Shown: positions 7,417 to 14,788, counted from the first letter of the stretch. The stretch: 19,124 bases of DNA from an uncultured Eubacteriales bacterium (GCA_900319255.1 ONNU01000180.1:1-19124), one strand, 5' to 3'. Notes: generated by a model not told the origin, from the sequence alone. Numbers and translations: made by a program.

Positions 7417-7988
7417 AAGTGTTAATTAAATATTACAAGTTGTAATTTTTGAATAAATTATTACGATAAAATATGTCTTGATTTTTTAAAAAACCCAAGA
7501 TATTGTGTATGTTTTCCTTTATTTTGCATTTTTATCAATATATGTGTTTCAACCGCAGGGTTGATAAGTTTTCAACATTTTCAACTTTTCGGTGTTGAAA
7601 ACATTTTTGGGCGGTCAGTTTCCTTAGTTTTCAACATTTTTCCTGTTTTTTTATATACAAAACGGATATCAGCTCCGGTGAAGATACTATACTTTGTTTC
7701 ATTTTTGTAATGATATTCCCGGCTTTTTCACTTTGACGGATAGGTGTAGTTGATAAATGTACGGTTATGTTTAAACTGAGCTATGAATTTATCAAAATCT
7801 CAGCGCGGTGATCTTCACAGATATTGATAGCTGCAGGCTTTTGTGTATAATTCTTCCTGCGCACAAAAGTTTTTCTCAAATGCTTGTTTTTCCCTATCAA
7901 ATGACGAAAACTGATATCTACTCTTTGTAGATATCTTTATCTATTTACAATTTGTATAAATGTTTTTTCTGTTATACTGTTTTTATTC
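7417..7988. other. Long AT-rich non-coding region with TTTTCAACA box cluster
   Basis: No gene is evident over about 570 bases. The left part holds box-like repeats: TTTTCAACA at 7396-7404, 7569-7577 and 7628-7636, its reverse at 7593-7601, TTTTCAACT at 7578-7586, and TTATCAA relatives at 7531-7539, 7558-7566 (reverse) and 7748-7756 (reverse). The right part has a 9-bp hairpin GATATCTAC/GTAGATATC at 7913-7935 and the tRNA promoter. It may be a DnaA-binding or other regulatory region, but function is unproven. No known riboswitch, 6S or SRP RNA signature was recognised. Confidence 0.55.
7568..7609. repeat. Inverted repeat of TTTTCAACA boxes
   Basis: GTTTTCAACA (7568-7577) and TGTTGAAAAC (7593-7602) form a perfect 10-bp inverted repeat with a 15-base middle that itself contains TTTTCAACT. 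A short T run follows at 7604-7608, so it could act as a terminator for the GNAT operon. It could equally be a pair of divergent protein-binding boxes. Confidence 0.6.
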
Positions 7989-8017
7989 TTGACAAATCCA
8001 TTTGTTTATAATATAAT
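7989..8017 (+). promoter_or_regulatory. Perfect consensus promoter for the tRNA genes
   Basis: TTGACA at 7989-7994, a 17-base spacer, TATAAT at 8012-8017. It lies 25 bases before tRNA-Met, as expected for a highly expressed stable RNA transcript. Confidence 0.9.
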
Positions 8018-8042
8018 AATAAAGCTGATTGTTGCAGAACAT

Positions 8043-8119
8043 GGCGGTATAGCTCAGTTGGCTAGAGCATGCGGTTCATACCCGCAGTGTCGTAGGTTCA
8101 AGTCCCACTACCGCTACCA
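8043..8119 (+). tRNA. tRNA-Met (CAT), elongator type
   Basis: 77 nucleotides including an encoded CCA. Acceptor GGCGGTA pairs with TACCGCT (first pair G-U), D arm GCTC-GAGC, anticodon arm TGCGG-TTCATAC-CCGCA with anticodon CAT, variable loop GTGTC, T loop TTCAAGT. The anticodon stem lacks the three G-C pairs of an initiator, and the loop TTCATAC differs from the CTCATAA typical of the isoleucine CAT tRNA, so elongator methionine is the best call. The T stem GTAGG/CCCAC contains an A-C mismatch in its middle pair. Confidence 0.93.
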
Positions 8120-8122
8120 TCG

Positions 8123-8161
8123 CGTAACGTCGGATCATTCCGATGCTCCGACGTTACGTTT
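8123..8161 (+). other. 12-bp perfect hairpin between the two tRNA genes
   Basis: CGTAACGTCGGA (8123-8134) pairs perfectly with TCCGACGTTACG (8147-8158) around a 12-base loop that contains a second copy of TCCG, allowing an alternative short hairpin. Only TTT follows, so it is a poor terminator. It may be an attenuator or an RNA-processing structure in the tRNA precursor. Confidence 0.7.
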
Positions 8162-8183
8162 AATATATTTGCGAAATCAGTAT

Positions 8184-8255
8184 GGCCCGGTGGTCAAGAG
8201 GTTAAGACACCGCCCTTTCACGGCGGTAACACGGGTTCGATTCCCGTCCGGGTCA
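8184..8255 (+). tRNA. tRNA-Glu (TTC)
   Basis: 72 nucleotides ending at discriminator A; CCA is not encoded and must be added. Acceptor GGCCCGG pairs with CCGGGTC, anticodon arm CCGCC-CTTTCAC-GGCGG with anticodon TTC, T arm ACGGG-TTCGATT-CCCGT. All stems are intact apart from a G-U in the acceptor. It lies 64 bases after tRNA-Met and is cotranscribed from the promoter at 7989. Confidence 0.95.
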
Positions 8256-8258
8256 GAG

Positions 8259-8293
8259 AAAAAATCCTGTCACTGTGTGGCAGGATTTTTTTC
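8259..8293 (+). terminator. Terminator of the tRNA operon
   Basis: AAAATCCTGTCAC (8261-8273) pairs with GTGGCAGGATTTT after a 3-base loop with one G-U pair, followed by a run of T. It starts four bases after tRNA-Glu. Confidence 0.9.
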
Positions 8294-8461
8294 TGTATTA
8301 TTCACTATTCACTATTCTCTTTTCTCTTTTCTCTATTCTCTAAAAGAATATCGTTTGGTCAGAAAGAAATCGAAAACAACGAAAATAATTTGCTTTGATA
8401 TTGTATGAGTCCGGGTTCAACAGAGATTGACATAAAATATTTTTCAGCACATTGTGAAAAC
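8294..8461. other. Low-complexity spacer between two related terminators
   Basis: 8294-8345 is built from short pyrimidine-rich repeats such as ATTCACT and TTTTCTC. The rest is AT-rich with no gene. A fragment CCGGGTTCAA at 8411-8420 resembles a tRNA T arm, but no tRNA fold surrounds it. Confidence 0.45.
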
Positions 8462-8497
8462 AAAGATCCTGTCATTAATGCGGCAGGATCTTTTATT
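8462..8497 (+). terminator. Second terminator, similar to the tRNA terminator
   Basis: AAAGATCCTGTC (8462-8473) pairs with GGCAGGATCTTT (8482-8493) with one G-U pair and an 8-base loop, then TATTT. The core CCTGTC/GGCAGG and the following CTGTATTATTC are shared with the terminator at 8259-8293, suggesting a duplication. Confidence 0.75.
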
Positions 8498-8636
8498 TCT
8501 GTATTATTCCTTATTCATTAATACAGCTGCATCCAGACATCTGACGGCTCAAATAATAGCTAACTGGATCAGAATTCTCATAAATATGCTGATCTGATAA
8601 ATTCCAGTTTATATCATAGTTATCACTTAAAAAAAC

Positions 8637-8683
8637 AGAGACTGATAAAATAACACCTGTTATATTATCAGTCTCTTATTTTT
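8637..8683. terminator. Bidirectional terminator between tRNA and rmuC operons
   Basis: A 19-bp stem with a single mismatch: AGAGACTGATA and following (8637-8655) against the complementary arm 8658-8676. On the plus strand it is followed by TATTTTTT; on the minus strand it is followed by a run of seven T. It separates convergent transcripts, 94 bases past the rmuC stop codon. Confidence 0.88.
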
Positions 8684-8776
8684 TACTTGTATGATTTTCA
8701 GACACAGATATCCTGTCCCTCTTCCCTATCACAATGATTTACAGTCATTCTGCAAATACTCATAATTGCTGGGGGA

Positions 8777-10138
8777 TCATTCAGAATCTATCAGCCTGCG
8801 GCTTTCATATGAATCTATTGTTTCAACATTTTTCAGCTTTCGGTTGATCGCTCTGGTACGGGTTCCTACAAGCGTGTCCAGTTCCTTTTCTACAGATTGG
8901 AGTTTTTTCTGCGTGTTATTCAATGCCTCTTCAAATTTGCCGAACTCTGTCTTTACAGCGCTGAGTGTATTCCAGACCTCATCGCTGCGTTTCTGTATTG
9001 CAAGTGTCCTGAAACCCATTTGTAAGGAATTCAGCATTGCTGCCATTGTTGAAGGTCCTGTAATATTGACATTGTATTCCTTCTGCAGGACTTCAACAAG
9101 ACCGCTGTTTACTACCTCTGCGTACAAGCCTTCAAAGGGCAGGAACATTATGCCGAAATTCGTGGTACTGGGCGGATAAATGTATTTCTCCCTTATGTCT
9201 TTGGCATTTTTCTTTATCGCTGTTTCAAGCTCCTTTTTTGCAGCAGTTATCCTTTCCTTGCTTCCACTTTCATAGGCTTCCTGCAGATGTATGTATTTAT
9301 CTCCGTTGAATTTTGAATCTATGGGCAGATATACCGGTTTTCCCTCTTCGCTTCCCGGCAGCTTTACCGCAAATTCTACCCTCTCTGTGCTTTTGGGTAC
9401 TGTGGCTATGTTCTCTTCATACTGCTCCGGCGCAAGGATTTCTCTCAGAATTGCGCCAAGCTGTATCTCTCCTAATATTCCTCGTGTCTTTACATTTGAA
9501 AGAACATTTTTCAGGTCACCTACTCCCTCTGCTATGCTTTTCATTTCGCCCAGGCCTTTATAGACCTGCTCTAAGCGTTCACTTACAAGCTTGAAGGAAT
9601 CATTCATCTTTTGCTCTAATGTCTCCTGCAGCTTCCGGTCTACAGTATTTCGCATCTTCTCCAATTGCTTATTGTTATCTTCTCTCATGCCTGCAAGGCT
9701 TTCCTCAACTGTTTTGCGAAGCTCAATAAGTCTTTTTTCAGTTTTGCTTTCCAGTCCTGTCAGACGGAGTTCAAATTGTTTGAACTGATCGGATATTCCC
9801 TGTCTGATGTCGGAAAGTGATGTATTGACTGTACTTGTCAGAGTTTTGATCTGCTTGTCCTGAGAATCACTGCTTTGAGACTGCGACTGCTTCAGCTGTG
9901 TTCCCAGCGTGCCGATACTGCTGTTTACATTTGCATTTATCTCCTGACGAAGAGTGCTCTGAGCTTCGGAGTTTTCTCTTTGCAGATCTTTTAGCTGCTT
10001 CTGAAGCTGTTCTATCTTGGCTTCTAACTGCATTGTCTGTATCCCACCGCTCTGACCTTTATTCCTCAGCGTAAGTATTATCAGTATCGCTGTCATTATC
10101 ATTGATATAATACAAACAATCATTATTACAATATCCAT
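8777..10138 (-). CDS. rmuC: DNA recombination protein RmuC
   Basis: A 453-residue member of the RmuC family, linked in E. coli to limiting recombination at inverted repeats; the C-terminal domain has a nuclease-like fold. Residues 4-24 form a membrane anchor (VIMIVCIISMIMTAILIILTL), about 38-215 are a long coiled coil with many Gln and Ser, and the conserved domain follows with KTRGILGEIQLGAIL, the DSKF-type motif in LPIDSKFNGDKY, and TTNFGIMFLPFEGLYAEV. All usual landmarks are present. AAAGGCGG precedes the ATG. The gene lies 37 bases after a GNAT acetyltransferase gene in the same direction, probably cotranscribed, and ends at the bidirectional terminator. Given the hairpin-rich repeats in this region, a protein acting on inverted repeats is an intriguing neighbour, but no link is shown. 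Confidence 0.93.
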   Translation of the reverse strand: MDIVIMIVCIISMIMTAILIILTLRNKGQSGGIQTMQLEAKIEQLQKQLKDLQRENSEAQSTLRQEINANVNSSIGTLGTQLKQSQSQSSDSQDKQIKTLTSTVNTSLSDIRQGISDQFKQFELRLTGLESKTEKRLIELRKTVEESLAGMREDNNKQLEKMRNTVDRKLQETLEQKMNDSFKLVSERLEQVYKGLGEMKSIAEGVGDLKNVLSNVKTRGILGEIQLGAILREILAPEQYEENIATVPKSTERVEFAVKLPGSEEGKPVYLPIDSKFNGDKYIHLQEAYESGSKERITAAKKELETAIKKNAKDIREKYIYPPSTTNFGIMFLPFEGLYAEVVNSGLVEVLQKEYNVNITGPSTMAAMLNSLQMGFRTLAIQKRSDEVWNTLSAVKTEFGKFEEALNNTQKKLQSVEKELDTLVGTRTRAINRKLKNVETIDSYESRRLIDSE

Positions 10139-10175
10139 GATCCGCCTTCTTTCATTAGAACCTTAGATTATATTC

Positions 10176-10664
10176 TTATATCTTCTTCTCCATAACATAA
10201 TCATTCATATAGTATCCTCTGCCGATAGGATTATCCTCTGTGGCAATCTTTTTGAAGCCTAATTTTTCATAGGCTGCGATACTGCCGTAATTATAACGGT
10301 TGACATTAAGAAAAATACTATCCATTCCGGCTTCTGCTGTACGACGGGAAATAAATTCCATGCTGTCTGATGCAAGGTGTTTTCTTCTGAATGATTTTTC
10401 AATATAAAGCTTGCTCAGATATGTTTTGCCGCTGCGGGGATAATATCCGAAAAATCCTGCTCTCTCTCCGTTGTGCAGAACAAAAAAATAATTATATCCG
10501 TTTTCAAGCTGCTCTCTTATTGCCTCCGGTGACTGGAATTTTTCTATCATATAGTCATTCTGCTCTGTGCCAAGTATGGGATCATAATGCTCCCTGACTA
10601 TTGCTGTTGCAAGCGCTGAAAGCTCTTCAATCGTTGAATCATTTACTTTTTCAAATTTTGTCAT
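10176..10664 (-). CDS. GNAT-family N-acetyltransferase
   Basis: A 162-residue acetyltransferase that uses acetyl-CoA; substrate unknown. The core motif is LSKLYIEKSFRRKHLASDSMEFI, holding the acetyl-CoA pyrophosphate loop (here RRKHLA in place of the more usual RGKGIG), followed by FLNVNRYNYGSIAAYEKLGFKK, a classic GNAT C-terminal motif. The start at 10664 follows AAAAGGATGAG. It is the first gene of a two-gene unit with rmuC, beginning just beyond the serS terminator; no clear promoter was found in the 64 bases between. It is not closely similar to the GNAT at 6829-7416. Confidence 0.9.
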   Translation of the reverse strand: MTKFEKVNDSTIEELSALATAIVREHYDPILGTEQNDYMIEKFQSPEAIREQLENGYNYFFVLHNGERAGFFGYYPRSGKTYLSKLYIEKSFRRKHLASDSMEFISRRTAEAGMDSIFLNVNRYNYGSIAAYEKLGFKKIATEDNPIGRGYYMNDYVMEKKI

Positions 10665-10728
10665 TGCTATCTCATCCTTTTATTTTGCAGCTGATAATTA
10701 AATCTGACATTCTATCGTTAACTGTCAT

Positions 10729-10764
10729 AAAAGGGACGCCGGCATTACGGAGCGTCCCTTTTTT
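10729..10764. terminator. Terminator after serS
   Basis: A perfect 11-bp stem, AAAAGGGACGC (10729-10739) with GCGTCCCTTTT (10752-10762), loop of 12. On the minus strand the T tract is part of the stem (CCCTTTTAT). It lies 19 bases past the serS stop codon; the plus strand also has six T. Confidence 0.85.
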
Positions 10765-10782
10765 CAGTGATGCTATTGTTTG

Positions 10783-12063
10783 TCAGGGCTTGATTACGTC
10801 AATTCCCATGTACGGACGAAGAACCTCAGGAACGGTAACACTGCCGTCCTCGTTCTGATACTGCTCAACTATTGCCGGAATAACTCGGCTTGTTGCCAGT
10901 CCGGATGCGTTAAGTGTATGAGCAAAATGCATCTTCTTATCATCGCCTCTGTAACGGATATTACCTCTGCGCGCCTGGTAATCTCTTGCATTTGAAGCAG
11001 AGCTTACTTCCTTATAGATCTCCATTGAGGGGATCCATACCTCTATATCATATGTTCTTGCCATTGAGAATGAGCAGTCTCCTGCTGCAAGCTTGCTCAG
11101 TCTGTAGTGAAGTCCCAGCTCCTGAACAAGTCTTTCAGCCTTTGCTACAAGCTCATCAAATGCGATATCAGATTTATCATCCTCGGTATACTGTACCATC
11201 TCAACCTTATTGAACTGATGACCTCTGATCATGCCTCTCTCTTCACTGCGGTAGCTGCCTGCTTCACGGCGGTAGCAGGGTGTGTATGCGATATACTTTC
11301 TGGGCAGCTCGTCCTTTGTAAGGATCTCATCTCTGTGGATATTTACAAGGGCTGTTTCTGCTGTGGGAAGCATGAATTTCTCATCGCTGCTTGTGGGATT
11401 CTGGATCCAGTATACCTCATCTCTGAATTTCGGGAACTGACCTGCAACATATCCGCACTGATAGCCAAGCATATGAGGTGGAAGTATGAATTCAAAGCCG
11501 TCATTGATATGCTCGTTGATAAAGAAATTGAGAAGCGCCCATTCAAGTCTTGAACCCCATCCTCTGTACAGCCAGCTGCCTGCGCCTGCAATCTTTGCGC
11601 CTCTCTGGTAATCTATCATTCCAAGACCTTCGCAAAGCTCAACGTGATTCTTCATGGGGAAAGCAAACTGGGGCTTTTCTCCGAAATAACGTACAGGCTC
11701 ATTCTGCTCCTTGCCGCCTGCTGCAACATCCTCATCGGGAAGGTTCGGGAGTGAAAGAAGAAGTTCCTTCTGCTTTTCCTCAAGCTCTGCGACCTTTGCA
11801 TCCCCTTCCTTGATCTGACCTACAAGCTCCTTCATCTTTGCCATGATCTCGCTTGCGTCTCCGCCGGCTTTTTTGATCTGGGGGATCTGCTTGCTTGTTG
11901 CATTCTGTTCAGCCTTCATAGCCTCGACCTTGCCAAGCTGCTCACGCTTTGCAGCGTCAACTTCTCTGATCTGATCTACAACGCTGTCAAGATCCATCTC
12001 TCTCTTTTTGATCCTTGCCTTTACTTCATCCGGATTATCTCTGATAAGCTTAATGTCTATCAT
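10783..12063 (-). CDS. serS: Seryl-tRNA synthetase
   Basis: A 426-residue class II synthetase that charges tRNA-Ser (and tRNA-Sec where present). The N-terminal tRNA-binding coiled coil spans about residues 27-105. The catalytic core shows LPTAETALVNIHRDEIL at 232-248, motif 2 PCYRREAGSYRSEERGMIRGHQFNKVEM at 262-289, and motif 3 HTLNASGLATSRVIPAIVEQYQNEDGSVTVPEVLRPYMG at 382-420, with its conserved Arg. Motif 2 and motif 3 differ from the commonest bacterial forms (AGKDTRG and GSGLAVGR), placing it in a divergent branch, but no essential residue appears lost. AAGGAG precedes the ATG. No T-box leader is present: only 36 bases separate it from the gene before, so it is expressed as the last gene of the parA-parB operon. 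Confidence 0.96.
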   Translation of the reverse strand: MIDIKLIRDNPDEVKARIKKREMDLDSVVDQIREVDAAKREQLGKVEAMKAEQNATSKQIPQIKKAGGDASEIMAKMKELVGQIKEGDAKVAELEEKQKELLLSLPNLPDEDVAAGGKEQNEPVRYFGEKPQFAFPMKNHVELCEGLGMIDYQRGAKIAGAGSWLYRGWGSRLEWALLNFFINEHINDGFEFILPPHMLGYQCGYVAGQFPKFRDEVYWIQNPTSSDEKFMLPTAETALVNIHRDEILTKDELPRKYIAYTPCYRREAGSYRSEERGMIRGHQFNKVEMVQYTEDDKSDIAFDELVAKAERLVQELGLHYRLSKLAAGDCSFSMARTYDIEVWIPSMEIYKEVSSASNARDYQARRGNIRYRGDDKKMHFAHTLNASGLATSRVIPAIVEQYQNEDGSVTVPEVLRPYMGIDVIKP

Positions 12064-12099
12064 TTCATATTACTCCTTTTTATAAAAAATCTTTTATAT

Positions 12100-12954
12100 T
12101 CATCCGACCATTTCGGCGGATTCTATACCTTCATCAAATGTTCCGCATACCTCGATGCTGTGTCCCCAGAACATTTCATCATCCCCGTAATATACGGTAT
12201 AGCTGCCTTCAGCATCCACTGCTATTTCGTGAAGATCTATGCGCTGAGCAAAATCTGCTTCGGTTATCTCCTGCATTTCTTCATCATCCTCTACGGAGTC
12301 CGCAAGCCAGTCATTTGCAAGCTCCGTAAGGCTTTCTGCTGAAAATCTGCGAAGCTCACTATCACGGGCATCAAGCTCTGAAATAAATCTTTTCATATTT
12401 TCAAGAGCTGTATCCCATGTTTTCGGGTCATTCTTATCAACTTCAAGAAACAGTATGATCTTATTACCGTTTCTTTCAATACTTCCCTCAAACATATCCA
12501 GATCTTTTTCAAGCGTAAATTCGCACAGATCCTTGTCGCATATCGTTATCTTTTTTCTGTACTCTTTCAGCACAGAATCAAGCTTTTCATTTACAACGCC
12601 TTCCTCCAGAACCCTTACAAGACAGAACATATTATTATATTGATTTTTTGGACTTGCCTTTGATCTTCTTGCAAGTATTCTGTATACAGTTCCCTTTTTA
12701 AAGCGTTTGAAAAATGCTGATGAGTTGTATTCTTCCTCTGTCGTTTCCCATACTATTTTTCCTTCCATAGGATCGTATGTATCCGGCTCAACATCTATTG
12801 ATGCAAGAATATTCATCTGCGCAGTCTTTCCTACAGCTGATCCGCTGTAATCGTTGGTAACTACCAGATATTCCCGTATCTCATCTTCAAACATTTTTTC
12901 CTTTGCTTCGGGGAGCTTTACGGGTACATAATTTTTTTCATCATAGAATCCCAC
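12100..12954 (-). CDS. DUF2262-like protein of unknown function
   Basis: A 284-residue soluble, acidic protein with no signal peptide or membrane segment. The C-terminal part, from about residue 150, resembles the DUF2262 family: LDMFEGSIERNGNKIILFLEV, then SAESLTELANDWLAD, ITEADFAQRIDLHEIAVDAEGSYTVYYGDDEMFWGHSIEV. The family call is from recognition of this pattern and is not certain. The first 140 residues hold a separate domain with GKIVWETTEEEYNSSAFFKRFKKGTVYRIL. The start is GTG, chosen because AAGGAG lies nine bases upstream. It sits between parB (21 bases before) and serS (36 bases after) in one direction, so it is expressed with the chromosome-partition genes. No role can be assigned. 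Confidence 0.75.
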   Translation of the reverse strand: MGFYDEKNYVPVKLPEAKEKMFEDEIREYLVVTNDYSGSAVGKTAQMNILASIDVEPDTYDPMEGKIVWETTEEEYNSSAFFKRFKKGTVYRILARRSKASPKNQYNNMFCLVRVLEEGVVNEKLDSVLKEYRKKITICDKDLCEFTLEKDLDMFEGSIERNGNKIILFLEVDKNDPKTWDTALENMKRFISELDARDSELRRFSAESLTELANDWLADSVEDDEEMQEITEADFAQRIDLHEIAVDAEGSYTVYYGDDEMFWGHSIEVCGTFDEGIESAEMVG

Positions 12955-12975
12955 TGTAAAATTCTCCTTAGCATT

Positions 12976-13836
12976 TTATTTCCTGTCAAAGTATTTTGCA
13001 AGCTCTGCAAGATCTTCTTCGCTGTAGAATTCTATCTCCAGTATTCCGCTTGCGCCGTCCTTTGAATTCTTTACCTTTACTTTGCGGCTGAGATGCTCGT
13101 TAAGCGCTATCTCTACCTCGTCATAGAAGGAATTTCTGCTGCGCATGGGAGCCGGCTTTGCAGGCTTATTATCCTTTGCTTTTTTTGCAAGCTTTTCTAC
13201 ATCCCGTACTGTAAGATCATTTCTGATGATAAGATCTGCGATCTCAAGGATCGTTTCCTGATCATTGAATGCAAGCAGCGCTCTTGCGTGACCGGCGGAT
13301 ATTTCTCCGATCCTTACCGCTTCAAGAACACTTTCCGGAAGCTTCAGAAGTCGCATTGCATTTGCAACTACCGGTCTGCTTTTTCCTACGGACTTTGATA
13401 TCTCATCCTGTGTAAGTCCGTATTCCTCATTCAATACTCTATAGCCCAGAGCTTCTTCAACCGGGTTCAGGTTTTCTCTCTGCAGATTTTCTATCATGGA
13501 TATCTGCATCATTTCCGAATCATTCATTTCTCTGATGACGACCGGAACCTCCATTATTCCCGCCATACGGCAGGCTCTCCATCTGCGCTCTCCGGCAACA
13601 AGCTGATAGCCTCCGTCAGGAAGAGGTCTTACAAGCAGAGGCTGCAGCACACCATGCCGAGCAATGGAATCAGCAAGCTCTCTGAGAGCCTCCTCGTCAA
13701 AATCAATTCTCGGCTGGTTACGGTTAGGTTCGATATCTCCGATATTCAGACTGACCGCACCGCCGACATCCTCGGTTTCATTTTCCATAAAGATAAGATC
13801 AAGACCCTTTCCGAGTCCTCCTCTTTTAGCTGCCAT
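12976..13836 (-). CDS. parB: Chromosome-partitioning protein ParB (Spo0J)
   Basis: ParB binds parS sites near the origin, spreads as a CTP-dependent clamp and stimulates ParA. The preferred protein has 286 residues beginning MAAKRGGLGKGLDLIF, the usual ParB N-terminus that contacts ParA. The CTP-binding GERRWRA box is at 82-88, ENLQRENLNPVEEA at 116-129, the helix-turn-helix at about 141-162 (LTQDEISKSVGKSRPVVANAMRL), and a C-terminal dimerisation domain ends the protein. The ATG at 13836 has AAAGGTGG upstream; a TTG at 13881 would overlap parA and lacks support. It lies 28 bases after parA. Together with the Noc paralogue this is the standard Firmicutes pair. Confidence 0.95.
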   Translation of the reverse strand: MAAKRGGLGKGLDLIFMENETEDVGGAVSLNIGDIEPNRNQPRIDFDEEALRELADSIARHGVLQPLLVRPLPDGGYQLVAGERRWRACRMAGIMEVPVVIREMNDSEMMQISMIENLQRENLNPVEEALGYRVLNEEYGLTQDEISKSVGKSRPVVANAMRLLKLPESVLEAVRIGEISAGHARALLAFNDQETILEIADLIIRNDLTVRDVEKLAKKAKDNKPAKPAPMRSRNSFYDEVEIALNEHLSRKVKVKNSKDGASGILEIEFYSEEDLAELAKYFDRK

Positions 13837-13864
13837 TTTTCTACCACCTTTATTATATACGGTA

Positions 13865-14629
13865 TCATCCGTTATTATCAACTATATACTGAGCAAGCTC
13901 CATATAAGCTGTGGTTCCTGTGCTTCTCTTATCAAAATACATTATCGGCATACCAAAGCTGGGCGCTTCCGAAAGTCTTACCGCTCTGGGTATCACTACA
14001 GGAAATACCTTTCTCGGGAAGAATTTCTTTACCTCCTGAACTACCTGCTGTGTAAGATTTAATCTTCCGTCATACATTGTAAGCAGTACGCCTTCGATAT
14101 CAAGATAGCTGTTGAATCTTCTTTTTACAATCCTTACGCTGTTCATAAGCTGCGACAGACCTTCAAGCGCATAATACTCCGGCTGTATCGGAACAAGTAT
14201 CGTATTTGCAGCGCACAGAGCGTTTGTTGTAATTAGTCCCAGTGACGGCGGACAATCTATGAAAATGAAATCATATTCCGTCTTGACCGCTGCAAGAGCC
14301 TTTTTAAGTCTGGACTCTCTTTTATCAATATCAGCAAGCTGCAGATCGGCTGCTGCAAGCTCTATGCTTGAGGGTATGATATCAAGACATTCATATTCTG
14401 TGCTGAGTATTGCATCCTTTGCCTGAACGTCCTCGATAAGAATATCATAGGATGAATATTTTATCTGTCTTTTATCAATACCTACACCGCTTGTAGCATT
14501 GCCCTGAGGGTCTACATCAACAAGCAGGCATTTCTTCTTCAGCTTGCCTATACCTGCGCTTATATTGACCGCAGTTGTGGTCTTCCCCACGCCGCCCTTC
14601 TGATTAGTTACAGCAATGATTTTTCCCAT
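13865..14629 (-). CDS. parA: Chromosome-partitioning ATPase ParA (Soj)
   Basis: A 254-residue ParA/MinD-type ATPase that works with ParB in origin segregation and, in Bacillus, in control of DnaA activity. MGKIIAVTNQKGGVGKTTTA carries the deviant Walker A motif (KGGVGKTT, residues 11-18); VDVDPQGNATSG and FIDCPPSLGLITTNAL are the following signature motifs. The ATG at 14629 is chosen because GGAGGAAGG lies just upstream and the Walker A then begins at residue 11, as in other family members; an upstream start at 14698 would add 23 residues of unrelated sequence. A promoter is predicted about 160 bases upstream, and two parS-like sites lie in the leader. Confidence 0.96.
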   Translation of the reverse strand: MGKIIAVTNQKGGVGKTTTAVNISAGIGKLKKKCLLVDVDPQGNATSGVGIDKRQIKYSSYDILIEDVQAKDAILSTEYECLDIIPSSIELAAADLQLADIDKRESRLKKALAAVKTEYDFIFIDCPPSLGLITTNALCAANTILVPIQPEYYALEGLSQLMNSVRIVKRRFNSYLDIEGVLLTMYDGRLNLTQQVVQEVKKFFPRKVFPVVIPRAVRLSEAPSFGMPIMYFDKRSTGTTAYMELAQYIVDNNG

Positions 14630-14669
14630 TATCCTTCCTCCAATTCTGAGGCTTGTTTCTTCATATACA

Positions 14670-14685
14670 TTTTTCAGGTGAAACC
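14670..14685. promoter_or_regulatory. Weak parS-like site in the parA leader
   Basis: TTTTTCAGGTGAAACC matches 13 of the 16 bases of the Firmicutes parS consensus TGTTTCACGTGAAACA. It lies 45 bases downstream of the better site. It may be a degenerate second ParB site or chance. Confidence 0.35.
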
Positions 14686-14729
14686 ATCCTATCTCCACTT
14701 ATCCTTATTACGGAACAGGATCCGACGAA

Positions 14730-14745
14730 TGTTTCACATGAAACA
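14730..14745. promoter_or_regulatory. parS-like ParB-binding site
   Basis: TGTTTCACATGAAACA differs from the palindromic parS consensus TGTTTCACGTGAAACA by one base (G to A in the right central position). It lies between the predicted parA promoter and the parA start, next to its own ParA-ParB operon, so ParB bound here could also affect parA transcription. Confidence 0.8.
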
Positions 14746-14788
14746 TTTTTTCCTTTACCTCTTCATCCATGTTTTCAGATACTCTTAT

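Noticed and set aside
7989..8408. 139-residue plus-strand frame
   Set aside because: It begins in the tRNA promoter and runs through both tRNA genes and the terminator, so it is an artefact.
8409..8425. Possible tRNA pseudogene (CCGGGTTCAA)
   Set aside because: Only the T-loop-like fragment matches; no acceptor or anticodon stems can be folded around it.
12064..12099. T-box riboswitch before serS
   Set aside because: Only 36 bases separate serS from the preceding gene, and no specifier loop or antiterminator motif is present.
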